Origin: Sulfuriferula sp.
GTDB lineage: Bacteria; Pseudomonadota; Gammaproteobacteria; Burkholderiales; Sulfuriferulaceae
Direction: 5' to 3'
NCBI GenBank assembly: GCA_013140765.1
Contig: JABFSE010000011.1
Coordinates: 1 to 61,415 of the forward strand
DNA: 61,415 nt
In this document: one piece after another, positions 36,406 through 46,773 of the stretch
Layout of the letters: every line of letters starts with the position of its first letter
Position numbering within the stretch: the stretch's first letter is position 1
Program-made: the position numbers and the translations under genes
Notes under the pieces: generated by a model
Told to the model about the DNA's origin: nothing
Database searches by the model: none
What the model saw: the letters and a program-made list of their open reading frames with translations, nothing else

Positions 36406-38364
36406 ATGAGTTTAACTCGTCGCATACTGCTACCTATTTTAATACTGGCTGCTTTGGTTATGTCGGGTATGGTTGCTATTGTTGTTTGGGATACCGAGCA
36501 ACGCGCCGTACAAGATGAAACGCGTGAGTTATCTTTAATAGGGCAGGCTTTTAATACGGAGTTGCTTACGCTTAATAGTTTTGCGCTGGGGTTGGCAACA
36601 GAGGTGGCGCATAACGGGCAAGTACAGTTTGCGATGGCAACGCAAAACCGCGCTTTGTTGCAAAAAACGGTTATGCCTGGCTATAAAGCATTAAAAGTAC
36701 GGTTAGAAATACCGCAATATCAATTCCATTTACCACCTGCCATTTCATTTCTTCGTGTGCATAAGCCTGACCAATTTGGTGATGATTTGTCCTCATTCCG
36801 TCAGATGGTTGTGAAGGCTAATCAACAGCATATATCATTAAATGGCTTGGAAGTGGGGCGGGCTGGTGTGGGTGCGCGAGGGATTGCGCCAATTGCTTTT
36901 CAGGGTGCGCACGTTGGTACAGTGGAGTTTGGCTTTGATTTAGGTCCTGCTTTTTTGCATGCGCTCAAGCAACGTTATCAAGTGGACTGGCAAGTTGTGT
37001 TAGCGAAACGCGCCGCTGAGGTTGCAACATTTAATCAGAAAACGTTGCGAGTGGGTAATGTGGTGTTGCAGAGCACAACTTTGGCGCAACCATTAATCAC
37101 TCAGCAGTCAGATTTTAAGATGAGAGATCAAGGCTATTACAGCTTGGTTAGCCAGAGTGGGCGTGATTATCGAGTGCTAACTTTACCCTTGCGTAGTTAT
37201 TCAGGCGAGGTAATCGGGTGGGTAGAAATATTTAAGGATCGTAGTGCAGTAGTGGCTGCACGTAATATGCGGTTGTTTGAGGCGGTTGGTTTAATTGTCG
37301 TTGTGTTGACACTAACCGCGTTGATGGTAAGTTATTTAGTGATGTCGGCGTTGCGTCCGTTGCGTCCATTAACAGATGCCGCAAAAGAAATTGCGCGAGG
37401 TGAGTTTGGGCGTGACTTATCTGTTTATACGCAACATCATGATGAAATAGGTGCATTGGCGCAAGCGATGCAAAGTATGGCGCGGCAACTAAGTCAATTG
37501 ATTCATAATTTAGAAGGTCTGGTCAGTACTCGTACACAAGAGTTGCAGGCGGCAAATAACAAAATTACTGAATTAAATGCGGTGTTGACTGAAGATAATC
37601 AACGTATGCAAGCAGAAATTGCAATAACGCATAAAATACAAAAAATGATCTTGCCGAGTGTGAGTGAGTGTAATGCTGTCGCACCGCTCGATATTGCGGG
37701 ATTTATGGAGCCAGCAGATGAGGTGGGCGGCGATTACTATGATGTTTTACAGCATGGCGAGCAGATTTATCTGGCAATAGGTGATGTTACTGGGCACGGT
37801 CTAGGCAGTAGTCTGGTGATGTTAATGACGCAAAGTGCGGTGCGTACTTTGGTTGCTTTAGACGAAACCGATCCAAATCGGGTGATGAATACGCTGAACC
37901 GTGCTTTGTATGACAATATCAAGCGCATACGTTGTGAAAAGAATCTGACCCTAGTTTTCTTGCATTATTGTGCTAATGCGACTGGCGGTGGTGGTCAATT
38001 ACACATTACAGGGCAACATGAAAGCATTTTAATTGTGCGGCGTAATGGTGAGTTAGAGGAAATTGATACTTGGGAACTGGGATTCCCGTTAGGTTTGGTT
38101 GAGGATATAAGCGAATATATTAGTGCAATGTCATTGCCGCTGGCGGTGGGTGATACGGTGTTGCTTTATACCGATGGCATTACAGAGGCGGCTAATGAAG
38201 TGCAAATGTTGTATGGCATACAACGATTGAAGACGGTATTGATAGCGCATCATAAAGAGAGTGCCGACGCAATAGTGCAGGCTATCGTGGCTGACGTGAA
38301 GCAGCATATAGCGACGCAAGAGGTTTATGACGATCTTACTTTGGTCGTATTTAAGCAACGCTAA
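36406..38364 (+). CDS. Membrane SpoIIE-type protein phosphatase
   Basis: 652 residues. A membrane helix (about 8-28), a large periplasmic sensor (about 30-280, double-Cache-like), a second helix (about 290-315), HAMP (about 315-370), a coiled coil (to 405) and a PP2C SpoIIE phosphatase (about 420-650) with EVGGDYYDVL, AIGDVTGHGLGSSL and LYTDGITEAAN metal motifs. Should sense an external ligand and dephosphorylate the STAS protein, whose gene it abuts. Last of the cluster. Confidence 0.92.
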   Translation: MSLTRRILLPILILAALVMSGMVAIVVWDTEQRAVQDETRELSLIGQAFNTELLTLNSFALGLATEVAHNGQVQFAMATQNRALLQKTVMPGYKALKVRLEIPQYQFHLPPAISFLRVHKPDQFGDDLSSFRQMVVKANQQHISLNGLEVGRAGVGARGIAPIAFQGAHVGTVEFGFDLGPAFLHALKQRYQVDWQVVLAKRAAEVATFNQKTLRVGNVVLQSTTLAQPLITQQSDFKMRDQGYYSLVSQSGRDYRVLTLPLRSYSGEVIGWVEIFKDRSAVVAARNMRLFEAVGLIVVVLTLTALMVSYLVMSALRPLRPLTDAAKEIARGEFGRDLSVYTQHHDEIGALAQAMQSMARQLSQLIHNLEGLVSTRTQELQAANNKITELNAVLTEDNQRMQAEIAITHKIQKMILPSVSECNAVAPLDIAGFMEPADEVGGDYYDVLQHGEQIYLAIGDVTGHGLGSSLVMLMTQSAVRTLVALDETDPNRVMNTLNRALYDNIKRIRCEKNLTLVFLHYCANATGGGGQLHITGQHESILIVRRNGELEEIDTWELGFPLGLVEDISEYISAMSLPLAVGDTVLLYTDGITEAANEVQMLYGIQRLKTVLIAHHKESADAIVQAIVADVKQHIATQEVYDDLTLVVFKQR

Positions 38365-38404
38365 GTGATTTGATTTTTGATAAAAGGTGGTTGACAGGTG
38401 ATGT

Positions 38405-38782
38405 ATGACTAAGCAAATTATTAGCACGACAGATGCGCCAGCGGCAATAGGCACTTATTCGCAGGCTGTGAAAGTGGGGGATACGGTTTATTTGTCTGGG
38501 CAGATAGGTTTGGATCCGTCCACTATGCAAATGGTCGATGGCGTGGAGGCGCAGATTCATCAAGTATTTAAGAATCTGCAAGCGGTGACGCAGGCGGCGG
38601 GGGGTAGCTTGGCGGACATTGTTAAGCTCAATGTTTTTTTGATAGATTTAACGCATTTTGCTAAGGTTAATGAAATTATGGCGGAATACTTTAGTGCGCC
38701 ATACCCTGCGCGGGCGGCGGTGGGTGTTGCCGCATTGCCGCGTGGTGCGGAGGTTGAGGCGGATGGGGTGATGGCACTGTAG
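38405..38782 (+). CDS. ridA: RidA-family enamine/imine deaminase
   Basis: 125 residues. Family patterns: [50 protein letters not shown] with the conserved Arg and VEADGVMAL at the end. Trimeric enzyme that hydrolyses reactive 2-aminoacrylate. Eleven bases before recG, so co-transcribed, with no functional link known. Confidence 0.93.
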   Translation: MTKQIISTTDAPAAIGTYSQAVKVGDTVYLSGQIGLDPSTMQMVDGVEAQIHQVFKNLQAVTQAAGGSLADIVKLNVFLIDLTHFAKVNEIMAEYFSAPYPARAAVGVAALPRGAEVEADGVMAL

Positions 38783-38793
38783 CGGCTGGCAAT

Positions 38794-40824
38794 ATGGCTG
38801 TTGCGCCTATCAATATGCAAACGGCGTTGCCTGTGGCTTGGGCTAAGTTGGGGTTGTTGAAATACGCTGATTTGTTACTGCATTTGCCGTTACGTTATGA
38901 AGATGAAACGCGCATCACGCCGATAGCGCATGTTTTGCACGGGCAATTGACGCAAGTGCAAGGTGTGGTGACGCAGTGTGAGGTGCAATATAAACCGCGT
39001 AAGCAGTTGGTCGCTCGCATACAAGATGCGGACGGTGAGCTGACTTTGCGGTTTTTGCATTTTTACGGCAGTCAGACTAAGCAATTCGCCATAGGTAATA
39101 TCGTCCGTGCGGTGGGTGAGGCACGGGGTGGCTTTTTTGGCATGGAGATGGTGCACCCGCGTTGTCGTGTGGTGACGGCTGAGACGGCTTTGCCTGAGCG
39201 GCTCACGCCGATTTACCCCGCAGCGGCGGGCGTGTCGCAGACTTTGTTGCGTAAGCAAATTGCATTAGTGTTGGCGCAAGCTGACTTAAGTGATACTTTA
39301 CCTGATGCGGTGCGGGCGCAATTTGGCTTAATGGATTTTGCGCAAGCCGTACACACTTTGCATCATCCCGCGCCTGATGTGGCGTTAAGTGCGTTGATGG
39401 ATAAAACGCATCCTGCTTGGCAACGTATTAAATTCGATGAGCTGTTAGCGCAGCAATTATCGTTACGCTTGGCGCGGCAAACACGGCGGGCATTAGGCGC
39501 GTCGGCGATGGTGGATAAGCTGGATTTATCGCGACGTTTATTGGCAAATTTGCCGTTCGCTTTAACGACGGCGCAACAGCGAGTATGCGCCGAAATTCAG
39601 GCAGATTTGGTGCAGGCTTATCCCATGCAACGCTTGTTGCAGGGCGATGTGGGGAGTGGTAAAACGGTGGTAGCGGCGTTGGCGGCGGCGCAGGTCATAG
39701 GGGCGGGCTATCAAGTGGCTTTTATGGCACCGACGGAGATATTAGCAGAGCAACATTATTATAAATTGCAGACTTGGTTTGCGCCGTTAGGGGTGGAAGT
39801 CGCTTGGCTGACGGGGAGTTTGAGCAAAAAAAGTAAACTGTTGGTGCTTGATAAGCTGGCGACAGGCGAGGCGATGCTGGTGGCGGGTACACATGCTTTG
39901 TTTCAAGAAGCTGTGCAATTTGCACGACTGGGCTTGTCGGTGATAGATGAACAGCATCGTTTTGGGGTGGCGCAACGTCTGGCTTTGCGGCAAAAAGGCG
40001 AACAGCCGCATCAGTTGATGATGAGCGCAACGCCCATACCGCGCACCTTATCTATGAGTTATTACGCGGATTTGGACGTGTCGGTGATAGATGAATTACC
40101 GCCTGGGCGCACGCCGATAGTGACTAAATTAGTTAGTGATGCGCGACGTGATGAATTGGTCGGCTGGGTACGCGATAAGTGCCAGCAAGGTGGGCAGGTG
40201 TATTGGGTGTGTCCGTTGATTGAGGAGTCGGATAAATTGCAATTGCAAACCGCCATAGATACCCATCTGGCGTTGTCAGCGGCTTTGCCTGCGGTGCGCG
40301 TGGGCTTGGTGCATGGGCGTATGTGTGCTGCGGATAAAGCTGCTGTGATGGCGGATTTTGCGTCGGGGGCATTGGGTTTGCTGGTGGCAACAACGGTGAT
40401 AGAAGTCGGTGTGGATGTGCCCAATGCGTCGTTGATGGTGATAGAGCACGCTGAACGTATGGGGCTGTCGCAATTGCATCAATTGCGTGGACGGGTGGGA
40501 CGCGGTGCTGCAAAAAGTGCGTGTGTGCTACTGTATCAACAGCCGTTGTCGGCTTTGGCGCGGGCGCGGTTAAAAATTATTTTTGAAAGCGCGGATGGTT
40601 TTTACATAGCGCGTGAAGATTTAGCATTGCGCGGACCTGGTGAGTATTTGGGTGCGAGGCAATCAGGGGCGGCGATGTTGCGATTTGCTGATGTGCTTGC
40701 AGATGCTGATTTGTTAGTGCAAGCGCAGGCACTTGCGGCTCGCTTACTGATAGATTATCCTGATATGGTCGCTCATCATTTGGCGCGTTGGTTAGCAAAT
40801 GCGCAAGACTTTGTGAAGGCTTGA
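38794..40824 (+). CDS. recG: ATP-dependent DNA helicase RecG
   Basis: 676 residues. N-terminal wedge domain (OB fold), then helicase motifs LLQGDVGSGKTVVAAL (I), APTEILAEQH (Ia), VIDEQHRFGVAQR (II, DEQH), MSATPIPRT (III), VYWVCPLIEESDK (IV) and RVGRGAAKSAC (VI). Rescues stalled forks by driving branch migration. Starts just after ridA. Confidence 0.96.
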   Translation: MAVAPINMQTALPVAWAKLGLLKYADLLLHLPLRYEDETRITPIAHVLHGQLTQVQGVVTQCEVQYKPRKQLVARIQDADGELTLRFLHFYGSQTKQFAIGNIVRAVGEARGGFFGMEMVHPRCRVVTAETALPERLTPIYPAAAGVSQTLLRKQIALVLAQADLSDTLPDAVRAQFGLMDFAQAVHTLHHPAPDVALSALMDKTHPAWQRIKFDELLAQQLSLRLARQTRRALGASAMVDKLDLSRRLLANLPFALTTAQQRVCAEIQADLVQAYPMQRLLQGDVGSGKTVVAALAAAQVIGAGYQVAFMAPTEILAEQHYYKLQTWFAPLGVEVAWLTGSLSKKSKLLVLDKLATGEAMLVAGTHALFQEAVQFARLGLSVIDEQHRFGVAQRLALRQKGEQPHQLMMSATPIPRTLSMSYYADLDVSVIDELPPGRTPIVTKLVSDARRDELVGWVRDKCQQGGQVYWVCPLIEESDKLQLQTAIDTHLALSAALPAVRVGLVHGRMCAADKAAVMADFASGALGLLVATTVIEVGVDVPNASLMVIEHAERMGLSQLHQLRGRVGRGAAKSACVLLYQQPLSALARARLKIIFESADGFYIAREDLALRGPGEYLGARQSGAAMLRFADVLADADLLVQAQALAARLLIDYPDMVAHHLARWLANAQDFVKA

Positions 40825-40889
40825 AGTAAGTCTAATAGGCGCATGTTACAATTAAAAAATCACGTATAAAAACTAGAGGGGTAGAGATA

Positions 40890-41693
40890 ATGAGAAAAAG
40901 TTTGTTTGCATTGTTACTGTTTTTTATTGGTTCAGTACAAGCCGCTGATACGCTGTTTATTGGGTTTTTGGACTATAACCGCAGTCCGATACAGGCGGTG
41001 CAGGACGCACGTGGGTTCACTGCTTATATGTCTCGTGTGCTGGGTGTGCCTGTGAAAATAGAGGCGTCACGCAATTATGATAAATTGATAACTGAGGCTA
41101 AACAAAAACGCTTCGGTTTGGTATTTGGTCCGCCAACTTTTGCGATGGATGCAATGGCGAAAGCGGGCTATGAGCCTAACGTGCGTGTGCCTGGACAATT
41201 GGCTGCGGCGTTCGTTGCTTTGTCTTCATCAGGCATCGCGTTTCCTGAAGATATGAAAGGTAAGCGTTTAGGGCTGACGGATAAAAATTCGTTGGTTACG
41301 TTATTAGCTATGGCGAAATTGCGTGAGCTAAAAATCAATCCAGCCACTTATTTCAAAAGCATTACCTATTACAGCGATATTGATGGGCTTTATACTGCGT
41401 TTAAGTACAATTTGATAGATGTGGGTGTACCTAATCTGGGTATTTATGCGGCTTGGAATATGAGCGGTGGGGCAGATTTTAATTTGATTATGCAAAGCAC
41501 GGGTGCGCCGCATTTAACGTTTGCTGTGCGTGGCGATTATCCTGCTGAGTTTAAGAAAAAAATCACCGATGCGCTATTGAGTGCGGATAAAGATCAGTTT
41601 GCCATGCAGAGCTTCCGTGGCGCAGGTATTCCTAATTTTGAGCCTGTCGATATGGCGCAATATAAGGCGATGATGAGTTATATTAAACAATGA
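40890..41693 (+). CDS. PhnD-like periplasmic binding protein (second copy)
   Basis: 267 residues with a classical signal peptide (MRKSLFALLLFFIGSVQAAD). The fold is the same as that of the 2512-3357 product (FGLVFGPPTFAMDAMAKAG, GKRLGLTDKNSLVTLLAM) but the sequences are clearly different. No transporter genes adjoin; ubiC follows 64 bases on. The ligand is unknown. Confidence 0.85.
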   Translation: MRKSLFALLLFFIGSVQAADTLFIGFLDYNRSPIQAVQDARGFTAYMSRVLGVPVKIEASRNYDKLITEAKQKRFGLVFGPPTFAMDAMAKAGYEPNVRVPGQLAAAFVALSSSGIAFPEDMKGKRLGLTDKNSLVTLLAMAKLRELKINPATYFKSITYYSDIDGLYTAFKYNLIDVGVPNLGIYAAWNMSGGADFNLIMQSTGAPHLTFAVRGDYPAEFKKKITDALLSADKDQFAMQSFRGAGIPNFEPVDMAQYKAMMSYIKQ

Positions 41694-41757
41694 CAGCTTT
41701 GCATGAGTAAATGCAGTAATCGTGCAAAAGCCTCATGATGCTTGGTGTGATTAAGTA

Positions 41758-42279
41758 ATGGCGTATTCAGATTGGTATGATGCGCCATTGGGTGCGCCTA
41801 TAGGACTGCGCCCTTGGTTGCTGGATTCAGGTTCGTTGACGCAGCGTATTGTTGCGCGTTGTGCTGATTTTTCGGTGTGCAATGTCGCGCAACAGCGTGG
41901 ATATGGGCGTAGTGATGAATTCGCTTTGCTCGGTCGGCGGCAATATAGTTTGTTGCGGGATGTGTCTTTATGTTGCGGTGCTGTGCCTGTGGTTTATGCG
42001 CACAGCGTGTTGCCCTATATGAGTTTGACGGGGGCTTGGGCGCGGTTGCGTCATTTAGGTAATCGTCCTTTGGGGGCGGCATTGTTTGTTAATCCTCTGG
42101 TGCGTCGTGAGGCGTTGCAATTTAAGCGTTTAGATAGTCGGCATCCTTTGTATGTGGCGGCGTTGCGGGGTCATGCCCAGCTACCTTCATCATTGTGGGC
42201 GCGACGTTCGGTGTTTGTGCTGGCATCTAGGCGTATTTTAGTAACAGAAGTATTTTTACCCGCCATTAAATTTTTATGA
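41758..42279 (+). CDS. ubiC: Chorismate lyase
   Basis: 173 residues. Typical points: WLLDSGSLTQRI, the VRRDVSLCCG-like segment at LLRDVSLCCGAVPVVYAHSVLP and PLGAALF with the conserved Arg/Glu set, then EVFLPA near the end. Makes 4-hydroxybenzoate from chorismate for ubiquinone. Overlaps ubiA by four bases. Confidence 0.9.
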   Translation: MAYSDWYDAPLGAPIGLRPWLLDSGSLTQRIVARCADFSVCNVAQQRGYGRSDEFALLGRRQYSLLRDVSLCCGAVPVVYAHSVLPYMSLTGAWARLRHLGNRPLGAALFVNPLVRREALQFKRLDSRHPLYVAALRGHAQLPSSLWARRSVFVLASRRILVTEVFLPAIKFL

Positions 42280-43133
42280 CTTTAGTCGAGCGTCTGGAAC
42301 AGTATGAAAAGCTGATGCGCTTAGATAAGCCTATCGGTATTTTGCTATTGTTATGGCCCACGTTGTGGGGGCTGTGGTTTGCTTCAGCAGGGCATCCGTC
42401 TTGGTGGGTGTTGTGGATATTTGTGTTGGGTACGGTGCTCATGCGGTCTGCAGGCTGTGTCGTCAATGATTATGCCGATAAAGATATCGACCCGCATGTG
42501 GCGCGTACCCAAAACCGTCCGTTAGCCGCACGTCGCGTGTCCACTAAAGAGGCTTTGCTATTGGCGGGCGGGCTGGCTGGATTAGCATTTTTATTGATAT
42601 TGCCGCTCAATCGTATGGTGTTGTGGCTGTCTATTCCTGCGCTGGTGCTGGCGGTGAGCTATCCTTACACCAAGCGGTTTTTGGCGATACCGCAAGCGTA
42701 TTTAGGGTTGGCGTTCGGTTTTGGTATTCCTATGGCTTACGCGGCTGTATGGGGTGCTGTTCCTACGCAGGCTTGGTGGCTGTTGCTGGCTAATGTGTTT
42801 TGGGCGATTGCCTATGATACCGAATATGCGATGGTTGATAGGGTCGATGATTTGAAAATAGGGATTAAAACCTCGGCGATTACTTTTGGGCGATTTGATG
42901 TGTGGGCGGTTATGCTGTCTTATTTGGCGGCATTGGCGTTGCTGGCATGGGTGGGTTGGCAGTATCAGCGCGGTTTGGCTTACTTTGTGGGTATTGTGGT
43001 CGCGGCAATGATAGCTGTTTACCATTATTTTTTAATTCGAGAGCGTGACCCTGTGCGCTGTTTTAAGGCTTTTTTACATAATAACTGGCTAGGGGCAGCG
43101 GTTTTCTTGGGTTTGTTGATAGATTATAGGTGA
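42276..43133 (+). CDS. ubiA: 4-hydroxybenzoate octaprenyltransferase
   Basis: 285 residues, eight or nine membrane helices. Both Asp-rich motifs are present: NDYADKDIDPHVART (first) and DRVDDLKIGIKTSA (second), in the order of UbiA. Attaches the polyprenyl tail to 4-hydroxybenzoate. Coupled to ubiC by a four-base overlap. Confidence 0.96.
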   Translation: MTLVERLEQYEKLMRLDKPIGILLLLWPTLWGLWFASAGHPSWWVLWIFVLGTVLMRSAGCVVNDYADKDIDPHVARTQNRPLAARRVSTKEALLLAGGLAGLAFLLILPLNRMVLWLSIPALVLAVSYPYTKRFLAIPQAYLGLAFGFGIPMAYAAVWGAVPTQAWWLLLANVFWAIAYDTEYAMVDRVDDLKIGIKTSAITFGRFDVWAVMLSYLAALALLAWVGWQYQRGLAYFVGIVVAAMIAVYHYFLIRERDPVRCFKAFLHNNWLGAAVFLGLLIDYR

Positions 43134-43137
43134 TGCA

Positions 43138-43596
43138 GTGATACTTTCTCGAACCAGTCAATATGCGGTACAGGCAATGATATATATTGCTACGCAAACG
43201 CCTAATGCACCTGTATTAAACAAAGATATAGCCGAGCGGCTAAATGTGCCTGCGCCTTATTTGGCAAAAATTTTACAATCCATGAGTAAGGGCGGCTTGC
43301 TGTCGTCATTCCGTGGGCGTTTGGGCGGGTTTTGTTTGCGCGAACCTGCCGCGCAAATTTCATTGATGCGTTTATTGCAGTTGACGGAAGGGGCGGATTT
43401 TACCCATAGCTGTTTGCTGGGTTTGAAACGCTGTAGTGATGAAACAGCGTGCCCCGTCCATGCAAAATGGTTGCCGATTAAAGAAAAAGTGATCGATATG
43501 CTCAACCAGATGACCTTGGCTGATTTGGCTGTCGCCGTGCAAACAGGGCGTTATCGTTTAGCGGATATGCCTATTGCGGCACTGCCAACGGCATGA
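43138..43596 (+). CDS. Rrf2-family transcription regulator with Cys triad
   Basis: 152 residues, GTG start. Winged-helix HTH (SRTSQYAVQAMIYIATQ; APVLNKDIAERLNVPAPYLAKIL) with three Cys, C92-x6-C99-x5-C105 (CLLGLKRCSDETACP), the arrangement of Fe-S cluster regulators such as IscR, NsrR and RirA. Overlaps the SCO1 gene by four bases and lies before ccoN, so it may adjust the oxidase locus to iron, NO or redox. Which signal it senses cannot be told from the sequence. Confidence 0.9.
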   Translation: MILSRTSQYAVQAMIYIATQTPNAPVLNKDIAERLNVPAPYLAKILQSMSKGGLLSSFRGRLGGFCLREPAAQISLMRLLQLTEGADFTHSCLLGLKRCSDETACPVHAKWLPIKEKVIDMLNQMTLADLAVAVQTGRYRLADMPIAALPTA

Positions 43597-44186
43597 TGCG
43601 GTGGGTTTTGCAGGTTTGCTTGTTATTGTTGTTGGCTGCCTGTGGTGGTACAACACCTGCGTTACTGCCGCTTAAAAACACGGTAGCTGAAGATATTACG
43701 GGCGCACTATATGCGCAGGACTTTGCCCTGACTGATCACACAGGCAAACCACGTAAATTAGCTGATTTTCGTGGCAAAGTGGTGGCGATTTTCTTCGGTT
43801 ACACCCATTGCCCCGATGTTTGCCCTACTACTTTGTACGATTTTTCGCAGGCGATGAAATTATTAGGCAAAGATGCGGATCGTGTGCAAGTGTTGTTTGT
43901 GACGCTAGATCCGCAGCGTGATACGCCTAAAATGTTGGCGCAATATGTACCTGCTTTTAACGCAAAATTCTTGGGTTTGTATGCCAGTGCGGCTGATACT
44001 GCCAGTCTGGCGAAATCGTACCAAATTTATTATCGCGCACAAGTGGCTGATAAGTCAGGTGATTATAGTATTGACCATAGCGCGTTTACCTATATTTACG
44101 ATGCGCAAGGGCGTTTGCGCCTAAAAATGCCATTTGCCGAGCCTGCTACGGATATTGCCAGTGATTTGCGTCAGTTATTGAGATAA
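43593..44186 (+). CDS. SCO1/SenC copper chaperone lipoprotein
   Basis: 197 residues. Lipoprotein signal (LLLLLAACGG, Cys 17), then a thioredoxin fold with the copper-binding YTHCPDVCPTT motif and a distal His (HSAFTYIYD). Delivers copper to or reduces the CuA/CuB site of haem-copper oxidases. Located directly before ccoNOQP, so likely used for the cbb3 enzyme. Confidence 0.93.
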   Translation: MMRWVLQVCLLLLLAACGGTTPALLPLKNTVAEDITGALYAQDFALTDHTGKPRKLADFRGKVVAIFFGYTHCPDVCPTTLYDFSQAMKLLGKDADRVQVLFVTLDPQRDTPKMLAQYVPAFNAKFLGLYASAADTASLAKSYQIYYRAQVADKSGDYSIDHSAFTYIYDAQGRLRLKMPFAEPATDIASDLRQLLR

Positions 44187-44235
44187 AAATATCCTTAATA
44201 GTCCAGTAGTTAAAAAAATACGGGAACTAATTTTG

Positions 44236-44257
44236 TAATTGTTAAGTAATTGTTAAG
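44236..44257 (+). promoter_or_regulatory. Two tandem 11-bp repeats upstream of ccoN
   Basis: TAATTGTTAAG occurs twice without a gap. One repeat per helical turn places both on the same face of DNA, as for response-regulator sites. They lie 89 bp before the ccoN start. No FNR box (TTGAT-N4-ATCAA) is visible. The regulator is unknown. Confidence 0.55.
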
Positions 44258-44345
44258 GATATGGCTTGCGTGCGACATATTGCCACAGGTAAAATAGCGC
44301 GGTTATATCATCCTTTTTTTAGATTCAGCGGCGTAGGAGACTCCC

Positions 44346-45809
44346 ATGGCGGCTACAGAGATTAGTAGTTCAGAGCAGTATAATTTTGACATAGTAAAGA
44401 AATTCTCAATCATGGCTGTAGTTTGGGGCTTGGTTGGGATGTCGGTTGGCGTGTGGATTGCGTCTGAATTGGCATGGCCCTTCTTGAATTTCGATATTCC
44501 TTACATCACTTTTGGTCGCTTGCGTCCAGTGCATACTAGCTCGGTGATTTTCGGTTTCGGCGGTAGTGCGTTATTCGCTACTTCGTATTACATAGTGCAA
44601 CGTACTTGTCAGGCGCGTCTGATTAGCGATGGCATGGCAACCTTTACTTTCTGGGGTTGGCAAGCGGCGATTATGTTGGGTGGTATCAGCTATATGCTGG
44701 GTTTCAGTCAAAGCCGTGAATATGCTGAAATGGAATGGCCGTTAGACATCTTAATCGAAATCGTTTGGGTGACTTACTTGGCTGTATTCGTAGGTACTAT
44801 CATGCGTCGTAAACAGCCGCATATCTACGTGGCAAACTGGTTCTTCCTTGCGTTTATCCTAGCAACTGCTTTATTGCATACATTTAACAACTTGGCAGTG
44901 CCTGTCAGCTTGTTCTCGATGAAATCTTATAGTCTGTTTGCAGGTACACAAGATGCGATGACGCAGTGGTGGTACGGTCATAACGCAGTAGGTTTCTTCC
45001 TGACAGCGGCGTTTTTGGGCATGATGTATTACTTCGTGCCTAAGCAAGCGGGTCGTCCTATTTTCTCTTATCGTTTGTCGATTATTCACTTCTGGGCATT
45101 GGGCTTCTTGTACATGTGGGTGGGTGCGCACCATCTGCATTGGACTGCCTTGCCAGATTGGACTTCTACCTTGGCGGCGACTTTCTCCATCATGCTGTTA
45201 TTGCCTTCATGGGGCGGTATGATTAACGGGATTATGACCTTGTCTGGTGCGTGGGATAAGTTGCGTACTGATCCTATCATGCGTTTTCTGATAGTGGCAT
45301 TGTCGTTCTACGGTATGTCCACATTTGAAGGTCCGTTGATGGCGTTGAAAGACGTGAATGCGTTATCACATTACACCGACTGGACTGTGGGTCACGTACA
45401 CTCAGGCGCGTTGGGTTGGGTCGCAATGATAACCTTTGGTTCGCTCTACCATATGATACCTAAATTGTGGAATACCGAAATGTGGAGCAAGAAGATGATA
45501 GAAGTCCACTTCTGGTTCGCAACTATTGGTGCTTTGCTGTACATCACCGCTATGTGGATTTCAGGTATTACACAAGGTTTGATGTGGCGTGCGTTTGATC
45601 AGTATGGCAACTTGCAATACTCGTTTGTTGAATCTGTTGCGGCTATGCACCCTTTCTATGCAATGCGTGCGATTGGCGGTATGTTCTTTGTGACAGGTAT
45701 GTTGTTGATGTTTATCAACGTCATGATGACAGTTCGTCAAGCTAATGCGGCTACCGCTAAAGTAACTGCGGCACATCGCGCAAAAATGGCTGGCATGGCC
45801 AGCGCATAA
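44346..45809 (+). CDS. ccoN: cbb3-type cytochrome c oxidase subunit I
   Basis: 487 residues, twelve membrane helices, no CuA subunit. Histidine ligands for haem b, haem b3 and CuB stand at [38 protein letters not shown] and [19 protein letters not shown]. Terminal oxidase with high oxygen affinity. GGAGA before the ATG. Starts the operon with ccoO, 14 bases on. Confidence 0.97.
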   Translation: MAATEISSSEQYNFDIVKKFSIMAVVWGLVGMSVGVWIASELAWPFLNFDIPYITFGRLRPVHTSSVIFGFGGSALFATSYYIVQRTCQARLISDGMATFTFWGWQAAIMLGGISYMLGFSQSREYAEMEWPLDILIEIVWVTYLAVFVGTIMRRKQPHIYVANWFFLAFILATALLHTFNNLAVPVSLFSMKSYSLFAGTQDAMTQWWYGHNAVGFFLTAAFLGMMYYFVPKQAGRPIFSYRLSIIHFWALGFLYMWVGAHHLHWTALPDWTSTLAATFSIMLLLPSWGGMINGIMTLSGAWDKLRTDPIMRFLIVALSFYGMSTFEGPLMALKDVNALSHYTDWTVGHVHSGALGWVAMITFGSLYHMIPKLWNTEMWSKKMIEVHFWFATIGALLYITAMWISGITQGLMWRAFDQYGNLQYSFVESVAAMHPFYAMRAIGGMFFVTGMLLMFINVMMTVRQANAATAKVTAAHRAKMAGMASA

Positions 45810-45823
45810 TCAGGGGGATTTAG

Positions 45824-46567
45824 ATGTTTAATTTTAAGCATGAATGGATAGAAACTAACGTAGGTCTGTTGCTGGTTTTGACTATGTTGGCAATTAGTAT
45901 CGGTGGTTTGGTAGAAATCGCACCATTGTTCTTTATTAAAGATACCGTGGAAAAAGTGGAGGGGGTGCATCCTTACTCTCCACTCGAGCAACGTGGTCGT
46001 GATATATTTCAGCGTGAAGGTTGCTACTTGTGCCATTCGCAAATGATACGTCCGTTCCGCGATGAAGCATTGCGTTATGGTCATTACTCATTGGCGGCTG
46101 AATCACAATACGACCATCCATTCCAATGGGGTTCTAAGCGCACAGGCCCAGATTTGGCGCGTGTGGGTAAGAAGTATTCAAATGAGTGGCAAGTGGCTCA
46201 CTTGAATAATCCTAAATCTATGGTTCCGCAATCTGTGATGCCTAACTACCCTTGGTTGTTGAAAACCGAGTTGGATTATTCGGACATGACTGATCGTATG
46301 ATGGCGTTGCGTGCTGTGGGCGTGCCTTATTCTTTGAATAAAGAAGAGTATGAGTCTAACGTGAAACGCTTTGGTGCTGAAGAAGCTAAAATGTTGAATA
46401 TCGCTGACGCACGTAAAAACCTGATAGCGCAAGCACAGGAAAACAATTACGACGGTGATAACTCTAGCATTACAGAAATGGATGCCTTGGTTGCCTACTT
46501 GCAAGTGTTGGGTACTATGGTTGATTTCCGTAAATATGACGATGATGAATTCGTCAAATATCGTTAA
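45824..46567 (+). CDS. ccoO: cbb3 oxidase subunit II (mono-haem)
   Basis: 247 residues: one N-terminal helix and a periplasmic c-type domain with C67-YL-C70-H71 haem site and later Met ligand. Transfers electrons from CcoP to CcoN. Ordinary length. Ribosome site GGGGG before the ATG. Confidence 0.96.
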   Translation: MFNFKHEWIETNVGLLLVLTMLAISIGGLVEIAPLFFIKDTVEKVEGVHPYSPLEQRGRDIFQREGCYLCHSQMIRPFRDEALRYGHYSLAAESQYDHPFQWGSKRTGPDLARVGKKYSNEWQVAHLNNPKSMVPQSVMPNYPWLLKTELDYSDMTDRMMALRAVGVPYSLNKEEYESNVKRFGAEEAKMLNIADARKNLIAQAQENNYDGDNSSITEMDALVAYLQVLGTMVDFRKYDDDEFVKYR

Positions 46568-46584
46568 TCTGGAAGGCTGACAAT

Positions 46585-46773
46585 ATGGAATGGCTAAATT
46601 GGTTTGCTTCGTTTGAGAATACTAAACCGGTCGCACTGGTAATTTTGTTTGTTACTTTTGTGTTGATAGTGCTGTATGTGTTTGGTGACAAAAAACGTAG
46701 CGCACGTTTGGAAACGTACAAAGATATGCCATTCCTAGATGATGCGACAGAAGTCAAGGAAGGTAAAAAATGA
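46585..46773 (+). CDS. ccoQ: cbb3 oxidase small subunit CcoQ
   Basis: 62 residues with one membrane helix (VALVILFVTFVLIVLYVFG) and a charged C-terminal tail; stabilises the oxidase. Its stop overlaps ccoP by four bases. Confidence 0.88.
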   Translation: MEWLNWFASFENTKPVALVILFVTFVLIVLYVFGDKKRSARLETYKDMPFLDDATEVKEGKK

